From Todiramphus chloris collaris (Eukaryota; Chordata; Aves; Coraciiformes; Alcedinidae), in the NCBI GenBank assembly GCA_025345505.1, contig JANVCC010000020.1:50262401-50326400 (forward strand): 64,000 nt of DNA. Reading direction: 5' to 3'. Position 1 is the stretch's first letter. Every line of letters starts with the position of its first letter. This document shows positions 54,594 to 64,000 of this stretch, piece after piece. The notes under the pieces were generated by a model. That model did not search any database. It saw only the letters and a list, made by a program, of their open reading frames with translations, and was not told where the DNA came from. The translations under genes were made by a program, and so were the position numbers.

Positions 54594-54906
54594 GCAACTC
54601 CAGCTCAGCCAACCTGTAGCTGGTGGACAGGCCACAGAGTTAAGCGAGGAGCATGGAGGCACTCCACAGCGGGCAGTGGGGGACAGCCCGTGATGAGAGC
54701 TGGCACCTGAACAATGCAGATGTGGTCTGCAGGCAGCTGAGCTGAGGCAGCTCCCAGCTGGGCTTGCTTTGGGCCAGGGACAAGGCACATCTGGCTGGAT
54801 AACATGGCCTGTACTGGGACTGAGAATGCCCTCTCCCAGAGTTGAGCCCATCCCTGGGGACAGAGTAACTGTCACCATGGAGGTTCCACCAGCATGATGT
54901 GCTCAG
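54594..54906 (+). pseudogene. Decayed SRCR-domain exon, second of two
   Basis: A pyrimidine-rich acceptor (CCTCTCTCCACAAACACAG, ending 54593) and a donor GTACAT at 54907 bound 313 nt. The exon starts in phase 1 with a split Gly codon, exactly as the first SRCR exon does. In the starting frame I read a leucine-valine start (L-stop-LVD), then [27 protein letters not shown] and a TGA. After a frameshift come HIWLDNMACTGTENALSQ, a stop at the expected Cys, AHPWGQSNCHHGGS and MMCS. These are the landmark motifs of an SRCR domain in the right order. Four in-frame stops and one frameshift make it a pseudogene exon. With the preceding exon it forms a tandem SRCR array. Confidence 0.9.
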
Positions 54907-54982
54907 GTACATCCCACTCCTGCAACATGGAGTGCTGGAGGGGTCATGGGGTGTCCATACTTCACCTTGCTGCAGTGGGATG

Positions 54983-55075
54983 GTCATAGAATCATAGAAT
55001 TGTCAGCGTTGGAAGGGACCTTAAAAATCATCTAGTTCCAACCCCCCTGCCAGTGGCAGGGACACCTCCCACTAG
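54983..55075 (-). mobile_element. Short CR1 3'-end fragment
   Basis: The plus strand reads TCATAGAATCATAGAATTGT, GTTGGAAGGGACCTTAAAAA, TCTAGTTCCAACCCCCCTGC and GGGACACCTCCCACTAG, the reverse complement of the last part of a CR1. Confidence 0.92.
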
Positions 55076-58000
55076 CCCTTCCTGGGCTGGAAACAAAACC
55101 CAAAATGAATAGCTACCCTAAAAGACTTGAAGACCAACCTGTAAGAATCTTTCAGGGCTAGGAAGAAACGCTGGATGACTGATTTGAAATATGAGCCAAT
55201 CTCCTCCTAGGTGAAGGTCCCAAACAGTTTTCTGGGTCTTTAAATAAAGCCTAAACTCAGACATCATGGAGAAGATACTTAATACAGTTAACACAAGACA
55301 TGTAACAAATCATTTCAAGTGAGTCATATATTCTGTTTTTCTGTCACCATGGGATCTTCCAGAAAATTGGAATCTTGCTGCAAAGCCTTGCCTAGTCTTT
55401 CATTTCTCATTGCAGTTCCAACAAACTGTCATGGAGCTAATATGTGACTGTTCTAAATTCTCTGTTGAAGTTAATGGCATCATACCAACTTAAAGCAACT
55501 GTAATTCAAGCCCATCTTTCACCTGCCCTGTTTAAAAATTAAGGTTCAGCACATTGTCAGGTTTTCTTATTAGATACACAAAGGTCTAAAAAGTTTGCTT
55601 CAAGAAATAATTAGCTCTTCCATTCATCTTGTGATCTGTTAATTCAGAAACCAATGAGTATCCTCCTTCATATTACAAGATTCACACATATTTCAGGATA
55701 GCACTCTGTGGCAGACTGAAGAACCACTTAAAGTGATGTATTCATTATTAATTTCCATAGTTCATTAAATAAGAATCTTTTATATTTGTTTTCTTCATAG
55801 CTTTGTATTTTTGCCACAACCGAGTGCAAATAAGATAACTGATGTGGCTCAGTGGAGAAGATCAGGGATGCCAATTACGTCAACATACAGCCTATGTTCT
55901 GCTGGAGCATATGGAACAGAGTGTTTCTACTCCCAAAAGCCACACAAAACACTCACTGTGTGTAGCCGTCACTGCTTGCAGTTCACATCAGCAGACAGTT
56001 TGATAAGGACTGACAGCCCTCCCCAGGGCTTTGGCAAGAGTGGAACACTATCCAGTTTTTCCCCTTGGAAGCAGGCATTCAGAGAAGAAAACAAGCAGCA
56101 GGCAAAGGCCATCCTTAGTGAAGCAGGGAAGTCAATTCTCCACCCACCCCAGGGGAAACCATCCTCCAAGTACAACTTCTATCACAAAGACCTGAAGACA
56201 AGGTCACATCAGAGAACCGATCGGTGGAGAAATCCTGGTGAGGAAGAACCACTGCCATGGGGAATAGAATTTTAACCTAGGTCTCCATTGCCTAGTGCTG
56301 TTTTGGTTGATTTTCAGGCAGAAAGAGCTACGCGGTCTTTTCCTCATGCCCCCTTCCTTCACAAGACAAGTGTTTCTCCTGCTGTTTCCTGGTTTGCAAA
56401 ATTCATCTCCCCTACCCTGGCATTTCATTTAGGACCAGAAAGTTTCCAAACTGAAGCCCATTGACCACTGCATTTGCTGCTTTTACACTGCTGTCCTCAG
56501 AGTCCTTCATATAGCTATTGCATCTGCTTCCTTGGACCCCGGGGGAGAAAGAAGCAGCAATGAGTGGCCTGAGGGACTACCGCAGTTGTTTTGCAGAAGT
56601 TCAGACTGTTATTAAACTAGTACATTCTCAGGTGATAGGCTTAGGTTACACCAAGCATTAGAGACTCACAGTTGCCAGAAGGGCAGAGGCGCTGGAAAAG
56701 CAGCCTTGACTTTGACAGGGTGGAAGGGGAGGGAGAAAAGGCTAAGGCTCTGGTGAACCATGCTGTGCTGCTGGCATCAAAACACACATATCAGTGCCTC
56801 AATGGCCCTTGATGTCTGTCAGGATTAGCTCCTTCCTGAGAAAGTGCTGTACTTCATAAAGAACAAGAAAAGGCCCAAGGACAGGTAGCAATCTTTGGGA
56901 TCCTCTTCCAGAAATGCCATCACTTTCCCCCTATCTGGTGTCTAAGGCAGGCTCTTCCTTCCCCTCCAGCTGCACTTACTTTCCTCAGCACTAGGAAAAA
57001 AAATCAATAAATAAAATCAAATCATCAAATGCCTGCTGCTGAAAACTTCACTGGAGCAAAGGAAAGACAGTCCAAAGGAGCATTGGTACATGTGCTGAGC
57101 CAGGATTGCAACCAATTGATGCTACTACATGGCAATGACATGTTGATCCCAGTTCTGTGTTGGTTTTCCATCCAGAGCAGCACCAGTTCTGCTGATACAT
57201 ACCTTGTTTTTCCATGGGGCTCAGGTTAGTACAGCTTTAAATGTTTTCTTCCTCTTAACATGGTTGCTCAGAATGAGGCAATTGAAATGAAACAGAGGCC
57301 CTGGATGTATCATTTTAGAGAAGTTATTTTGTTAGCAGGGTACATTGTTCCACTCAGCTGTCTCCCACCTCCTTCTCCTTCCCCCACACAATGTCCCCTG
57401 TTTTTTAGGCACTAATGAAGACAGAAAAATGATTATAGTACTCTGGGGACCTTATGAGAAATTGTCAAATCCACAAATGTAAAAACTTCTGAGGAAGGAA
57501 TTCATTTGAGAGAAGGGATGCAATTCAGGTGAAAAGTAGAGAAATGTGTCTCTGCTGAATTACTACAATGAAAGAGATGTTCAATATTTACCTGCATACT
57601 TTCTCACCACCCTACAGGACAGCTGCTCCAACACATGGGAAGAGATGAGTAAGGATGGAAAGGAAATTAAAAACACTATATCTGCTCCCACCCCCTTTAC
57701 AGGGCAAATACAACTATTAAAAAGGCAAAAGAGAAAGACTGTTAGATAAGTACACTTATAACCTGGTGTTTTCAGCTGCCACACATGATTTACTTGTGCC
57801 CAGGTGAGCAGTGAGGGGCACTGCTGAGCTTCACCCTCAAACCATCACTTGGAAGAGGATGAGGTTGCTTTTGGTAAGGCATCTTGTAGCCTACTTAAGG
57901 TATTTTTTATCAGAGTAGCCTTCAGTGCTCTTTTTTCTATAGGAGAGTCACAGACCCTCAGAATTTGGATAACTTCAGAAGAGGAGGCAACAGTTACCTT

Positions 58001-61000
58001 CACATACATGTACCAACAGGTTGAGATCCTCTACCCAACTAGATCCAAGAATAGATTCAGTCAACTCCAAGGTTTAAGCCTCCAGGCTAGTTGGAAAGCT
58101 CAGCTTTGCTGGACTGACGTGCCCAGGGATTTGGGTTGCCTCAGGCCCAGGCTAGCTCCAGCTTTATGAGTGTCATCCTCTGAAAGGGACAGATGACAAA
58201 CCACTCCAGTGGTAACCAAGGCTAGTTTTGATCTACCAGATGATCTGGCCTATGACTGGCTCAAAAAGAGACTGGGCCAGTTCAGTTAACCTATATGTAA
58301 GCAAGCACACAGCCCTGGTATCCTACAGAGCACAGGGACTTGCAAGATTTCTTCTGACACAGATGAGAACCCAATCCACCAAATTCCTTACCCCAGAGGG
58401 CACAATGTAGCCCACCTCTAACACTACCCATGCAGCTCCTTTTAAGACAGAGGAGAAATTATCCTGGCATCTTCATTCTTCTTGTTCAGCAGGACACTAA
58501 TACTGTGTGTAGTTGTAATATGGGAGTGTTCTGTAAAGGAAACAGCTGTTGAAGGTAGTTGATAATGGGACTTGGGTCTTGACAGCACTTCAATTTGTCC
58601 AAGGTCATTGATGTCCATTCAGTAATAGATGAAACTATGCAGAGATAATTAAGAGGAAAGACATGGAACACCACAGAGACATTAATCACCAGCCTTGGCC
58701 ACCTCCTTGGCTGCCTATGGGAGAAGCCAAATACTCAGTTGCTGTCAGAAGTGAACTTCCTTGCTTTATGGATTAAAAAGGACAAGAGTAAGACATGTTA
58801 GCAGAGAATGATGACAAAGGAACCAATATCACATCCCTCAAGAGATTATTCCCTTCCTGGGCATCTTTTTCCCCAATCTGTCTCTATACCATCCCTCGTC
58901 AATATTCCGTGTGCTTTGAAACATCTTCTGAAGGATTAAACAACTCTTCCACTAAGAGGGAACAAAGCAATGGACTTGTTAGAACCATGCTGGTTTTGAA
59001 GACCCTGCAAGTGAAGTAATGTGCGCAATCTGGTCTACTGAACCACAGGGAACACAGACACCTGTCAGATAGACTGAGAGCACTTCAGAGTTGAACATAA
59101 GCAAAAAGAAAACTTCCAGAAATAGGGGTCACAGAAATAGGTGCTGTCATGATGGATTTTCCCAAAAAAGTAAGCTGAACAGTAATCCTGCCCCAACACC
59201 GGTTAGTAACTACCAGTGGGTTTTCCTGAAAGCTCATTTAAATTGTTCTCAGGGGATCTTTACACAAACCTGTTGTGGGTACAAGGAGAGCACGAAGCAC
59301 TTCTTTTCCCTTTCAATCACCCTCCTACAGCTGGTGTGGGATTACAGCTAAGATCTGCAGAGCCCTTAAAAAAGGGAGAGAAGACAAATATATCTGCAGC
59401 ATCCCATGTAGTCTACTATAGCCAGCCCAAGCAATACTGTTGGGTTTGCACTCAGCAAGCAGCCACCTGCCTCTCATTCAAAGCCCTGCTGTCACCCACT
59501 CTTCCTGGGAAAACTAGCTGTCACCATTGCAAAGAACTGACGCTAGAAGCTGGTGCCAGTACTGGTGCTTTTCCCTTCCTGGCTAAATACATAACAGCAG
59601 TCTCCTTCATACTAGATTGAAACCTACAATTAAGAATTCATTCAGGGTCAGATCTCTAATTGGTTTATCCCAGGGGAAGGGGAGACTTCAGTAATGTGTT
59701 GTGTACATGAAGAATCAAAGAGGACTCCAGAAAAGTGATACTGTAGGAAGAGTCTTTTGGGTCCTTTCCTGTTGGAAGTGCAAGGGAAGAGAAAAAGGAA
59801 AAATATATGCTCCGTCATAAGAAAAAGGTATCTTACAAATTTTTCACCTAATATTGACTGGTTTAGCTTTTTGAAATTGTCGTCTTTACCTCTGATTACT
59901 TTCAAGACTTCACAAAAACAGTCTTTATGAAGCAGTCAGCTGCTGCCTGCCATCTCCCCCACACCTATACAAAAACAATACAGAGAGTGGGATAACTTAG
60001 TGCAGCATCTTCCCTTGCTTTGTTTTGGTTTTTTTTTTAATTTTTAGAGCTTTGTCTTTCTCCAGTTTTAGAACAACTCCTTCATACCCCTGTCACTTCA
60101 GATTCATTTCCTGCAGTGGATTTGAAAGTCTTGAAATATTGCAGGTATCCTTAGATTAAAATATCAGGACAGCTTACTTTACTTTTCTTGATCTCAGTAC
60201 TCCTCATTATTTTCACCAGGCTTCTGAAATATACTTTCTTCTGAACAAAATGACAAAGATAGCAGGCTCATGTTGTACACACTGTCCTATGTCTTCTGAC
60301 CAGAGTTTTAATGCTGGTTAGGCCATGCTGCTACAGCACCAGCTACACTAAAATAAATACTTTCCCTCTGCACGTCAACAAACCACTCTTGGACCATATA
60401 CTCCAAGAACAGTGAATATAATGCACTGGAACTTCTTCTATCAGGTAAATTACACCTTGGAAGTGAAGAGGGGATAACTGGGTAAGTTAATATTTTGTTT
60501 ATTTCATTTTGACATAACTTCTATCCTATTATCTACTGTTGATTTAATTTCTCATTGGAGCAATATTCTATCTTATGACGAAGTCACATGTTACCTGCAG
60601 GAGGCTTCAAGACATTTCTAATATTCCTTCTTGGTTTTGACTCATGGAAGAGCAAATTACACCACCTGAAAACAAGAAACCAGCAACAAAGTAACCTCTG
60701 ATCTTGTAACCATCACTGTTCTCTCACATTTTTGACTGAAGTGTTGTAGGAAATAAGCTATAGTCCTTATCAAACACCATGCAGCAAAGCCTTCTGAGTG
60801 GAAAGAAAACAGAAGCACCTACAAGGACCAGGCTATGCAATATTTTGCTCTTTAACCATACTGTGTCTCAGAACAGCTGTAACAACTCACCACAAATACA
60901 TCCTTGTGGTTCCCTCCAGACTCCCATCAAGGTGAGCCAAGATCATTATGTTATGACTTCTTTGCAAGGGGTACAGTGTAACCCCTGCCCAAAAAGGGCA

Positions 61001-61199
61001 GTCTCCATCACTGTGTGGCCTGATAGAGCAGCTCAGCCAACTCCTCTCTCACCGTTTTATCTTTTTCTCAAAATTTTATTGAACTGATGGAAGATGGAAG
61101 TCTCAAGTTAATTCCAGGTTGTACTCAAAAGAAATAGCTAGTCAAGATCATAAAAATCCCCCTCATAGGTTATGGCCTTCTCCTAGAGCCCAAAGCAGT
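55076..61199. other. Intergenic DNA with one unidentified open frame
   Basis: AT-rich sequence without recognised repeats. The only notable item is the 154-codon plus-strand frame ending at 56275, listed separately. Confidence 0.55.
55801..56275 (+). CDS. Unidentified open frame, possible terminal exon
   Basis: A plus-strand frame open to TAA at 56273-56275 follows a splice-acceptor-like site (TTTGTTTTCTTCATAG, ending 55800). Its first codon in the open-frame count is TTG at 55811, so an ATG start would have to lie in an upstream exon or at the internal ATG at 55868. The product is hydrophilic, with no signal peptide or membrane segment. It has a Lys/Gln-rich middle (about residues 86-105) and a C-terminal stretch rich in Arg, Lys and aromatic residues (YNFYHKDLKTRSHQRTDRWR). 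I do not recognise the family. It could equally be a chance open frame: its length is above the background here but below the 211-codon frame near 53 kb, which may also be chance. Confidence 0.25.
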
Positions 61200-62275
61200 G
61201 ATCATAGAATCATAGAATATTAGGGGTTGGAAGGGACCTCTAGAGATCATCAAATCCTACTCCTTTCCAAAGCATGGTCACCTGGAGCACGTTGCACAAG
61301 AACACATCCAGATGGGGTTTGGAAGCATCTAGAGAAGGTGACTCCACAACCTCTCTGGACAGTCTGTTCCAGTGCTCTGTCACCCTCACAGTAAACAAGT
61401 TCCTCCTCATGTTGAGGTGGAACCTTCTATGCTCAAGTTTATACCCATTGTTCCTTGTCCTATTGCTGGGCGCTACAGAAAAGAGATTGGCTCCTTCCAT
61501 TTGACACTCACCCTTCAGATATTTATAGATATTAATAAGTTCCCCTCCCAGACTTCTTCAGTTCCCTCAGTCTTTCTTCATTGGGAAGATGTTCAAGTCC
61601 CTTAATGATCCTCATAGCTCTCCCTTGGACTCTTTCCAGGAGATCCCCATCTCTGAAACTGGGGAGCCCACAACTGGACACAGTATTCCAGGTGTGGTCT
61701 AACTAGGGCAGAGTAGAGGGGGAGGAGAACCTCCCTACACCTGCTGGACACAGTTTTCTTAATGCATCCCAGGATGCCATTGGCCTTTTTGGCTGCAAGG
61801 CCACATGGCTGCCCCATGGGTAACTTGCTGTCCACCAGGACTCCAAGGTCTTTCTCCATGGAGCTGCTTTCCAGCAGGGTGATCCCTAACCTGTACCAGT
61901 GCCTGGTGTTATTCCTCCCCAGAGGCAGGACTCCACATTTGTCCTTATTGAACCGCATGAGGTTCACCTTCACCCAGCTCTCCAGCCTGTCCAGATCACA
62001 TTGGAGAGCAGCACAGCCTTCTGGTGTGCCAGCCACCCCTCCCAGTTTTGTATCATCAGCAGACTTGATGAGGGTACACTCTATCCCCTGGTCCAAGTTG
62101 TTGATGAACAAAACTAGATGCAGTACTGATCCCTGGGGAACACCACTGGTCACAGGCCTCTATCTTGACCCTGCACTGCTGATCACAACCCTCTGATCTC
62201 TGTTGGGCCAGTTTTCAATCCACCTCACAGAGCAATTGCCCATATCATATTCCTTGAGTTTTTTTATGAGGATGT
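61200..62275 (-). mobile_element. 5'-truncated CR1 with reverse transcriptase remnant
   Basis: The plus strand starts ATCATAGAATCATAGAATAT, TAGGGGTTGGAAGGGACCTC. The minus strand encodes the ORF2 C-terminal half: frame 61602-62153 has [41 protein letters not shown] and [13 protein letters not shown]. Frame 61240-61500 has the tail ([19 protein letters not shown]). A deletion shortens the block after the VLHLVLF motif, and a frameshift separates tail from body. It is the same subfamily as the copies at 1-3352 and 40345. Confidence 0.94.
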
Positions 62276-64000
62276 TATGATTTTACCTACTTTTCAATGT
62301 GCCACTGTATCACCAAGCAAAGCTAACAGATACCAGTCCTAGTTCATCTCTGCCCCCAGGTTTGTGGGATAACATGAGTAATCCCCTATCCTCCAAAGTC
62401 TTTCCCTCCATGCAGAAATACTTGGTGTTGTGTTTTGTGGTTTTGTGTGTGTGTGTGTTTTTTTTTTGTTTGTTTTGTAATATCTGAAGGGGATTCCATA
62501 GTATCATGGTACATTTTTGCTTGACTTCTGATGATGGCTAAGCAGACAAAACTAAACATTCCCACTTTACCTGTTCTCTCTCTCCCTCCATCCCAGTATT
62601 TTCCTGTAAAAAAAACCCCAACAAAACAAAAAACAAACAACAAAACATTGACATGAAAATCCAGCTTCATACTCAGAAACTAGAGGATGCTCTGTCAAGT
62701 GTGACTAGCTCACTTGGCATTTCACTTTCTATGACACACTTCTCCCCTTTGTTTTACCCTGACTAATATCTTGAGATATTCTCAAGACCCCTCAACATTT
62801 CCCTACACAAAATGGAGGCTGAACAAGCAGAAAAACTAATTCAACCCTTTTAAAAATTAAAGGCAAATTACTTGCTGTGGCTACAGAATCATAACCAGTA
62901 GTCCTGGGAGAATAAAACTGGGAACTTTGCAGTACATAGATGGATTCTCCAAAATAGAGGTCTGAATTTCACTTGCACACAATTATCAGGTATTTCCCTT
63001 CGAGTCAGTATGTGAAGCATGATGAAAACAAAGAGTTTAGATTTCAAGAGAGGCATCTAATCCCCATTCCTTAGATAGCAAAAGGAAATTTACAGGTAGA
63101 CAGATTTACCTGCAAGGCTTATTGCAGCTGAACAGGAATATCATGATCTCCTTCCTCTCATTTCCTCATGCTTCCACTGAGAATCAGAGTAATTTTGAAC
63201 CCAGTCTCAACCTGATGCACTATCCCAAAAAGGGAACTGACAGAAAGAGAATTTTCACTTTGTCAACCTCAATAAACATTGAGAATTCAAGGTTTTGTTG
63301 ACATTGTTTGACTACTGAGTAGGCTCACGTGCAAAATGCTAGTCCTAACAATAAAAGACATTTTAAGGTTAGAAATGAATGTTACATTAAGTAATGTTAG
63401 CCTTTGTCTTGCCAAACCAGGTTCCTGCAAGTAGTCTGAGAACGGTGAAACTCATGCCTTTGATATGAGCTTTTCCTAGATAAAGAGCTTGCCTAGTTTA
63501 GATATTGTCATTCCTTTCTTTCCCTCGTCTAAAATAAGCTATTGATACTTAACTTTCACATACAAAGCTACAGAAAGACAAAACCCAATGATCCATGTAA
63601 GTAGCCTTTTGTAGCACCAAAGTCTACAGCAGAATTGAAAATTACTCTTGGACCAAGCATTCAAGTCTTCACTGTGACTCAGAGTTGCCACAGCAAAATA
63701 CGGTCGCTCTAAAGGTTCAGGTCCTGAAGCCACTGGCTCAGTCTTCCTTAAATCTGACATTTGAGGCTCAATGGCCATTGGGAGTCTCCCTAATGTTTCC
63801 AATTACTTCCCAAAGGAGTCCTCAGATGTTTATCATGTGGTCTGAACCAGTGTTCACCACAAAAATGTCTTCTAACTTAAAGTTTTGCTGTTTGTAGTTT
63901 TATTCTCATGTGCAGTTGCTTTTTGTGTAGAACACACAGCTTGCAGTGAGATACTAGGAGCCTACAGAATATTGAGTGAGCACCTTTACCAAATGGGATG
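62276..64000. other. Intergenic DNA to the window edge
   Basis: AT-rich sequence with a short GT repeat running into a T run (about 62442-62480) and an A/C-rich patch (about 62607-62645). No gene or interspersed repeat is recognised. Confidence 0.6.
62442..62480. repeat. GT microsatellite with T run
   Basis: About seven GT units followed by about 11 T and TTTG repeats. Confidence 0.85.

Noticed and set aside
54381-54878. 165-codon minus-strand frame
   Set aside because: It overlaps the second SRCR exon on the opposite strand and shows no family features.
61602-62153. 183-codon minus-strand reverse transcriptase frame as a gene
   Set aside because: It is the ORF2 remnant of the CR1 at 61200-62275, with deletions and frameshifts.
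26401-64000. SNAP25 exons, expected downstream of ANKEF1 from mammalian gene order
   Set aside because: No frame encodes any part of SNAP25 that I could recognise. Its exons probably lie beyond the window.

Overview
The window is nuclear DNA from a bird. Its interspersed repeats are dominated by CR1 LINEs with the typical avian 3' end (a lead into the CTAGATGATCTTT.AAGGTCCCTTCCAACC block, ending in ATTCTATGAT-type octamers). There is one intact vertebrate gene whose exons have strong splice sites, and a nuclear copy of mitochondrial DNA. I cannot fix the species. Several CR1 subfamilies, one of them nearly full length, fit many bird lineages.

Layout. Positions 1-3352 hold a long plus-strand CR1 with a decayed ORF1 (zinc-knuckle, coiled coil, GDSL-type esterase) and an ORF2 whose endonuclease is joined in frame to the C-terminal tail because the reverse transcriptase is missing. 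Positions 3353-8076 are flanking DNA with no gene that I recognise. Positions 8078-20884 are the complete coding region of ANKEF1 (ankyrin repeat and EF-hand domain containing 1). It has nine coding exons encoding 773 residues, all with GT-AG introns and consistent phases. Older CR1 pieces sit in four intronic places. The 3' flank (20885-24082) is plain. A NUMT of about 1.36 kb (24083-25445, minus strand) carries the end of ND5 followed by most of cytochrome b, in mitochondrial order. From about 26 kb to 64 kb the window is AT-rich intergenic DNA with CR1 copies near 40.3, 50.5, 52.3, 53.9, 55.0 and 61.2 kb. In mammals SNAP25 lies downstream of ANKEF1, so this may be the ANKEF1-SNAP25 interval, but no SNAP25 exon was seen.

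Most unexpected: two tandem, decayed scavenger-receptor cysteine-rich (SRCR) domain exons at 53353-53666 and 54594-54906, with matching lengths, phase-1 borders and recognisable splice sites but several stops and frameshifts. They look like the remains of a multi-exon SRCR gene. Also worth a look are an open frame that runs from ANKEF1 exon 8 far into the next intron and through a CR1 tail, and an unidentified 154-codon frame behind a splice-acceptor-like site at 55801-56275.

I found no operon-like or defence-like system, no RNA gene and no CRISPR array. The single working gene seen here is ANKEF1.
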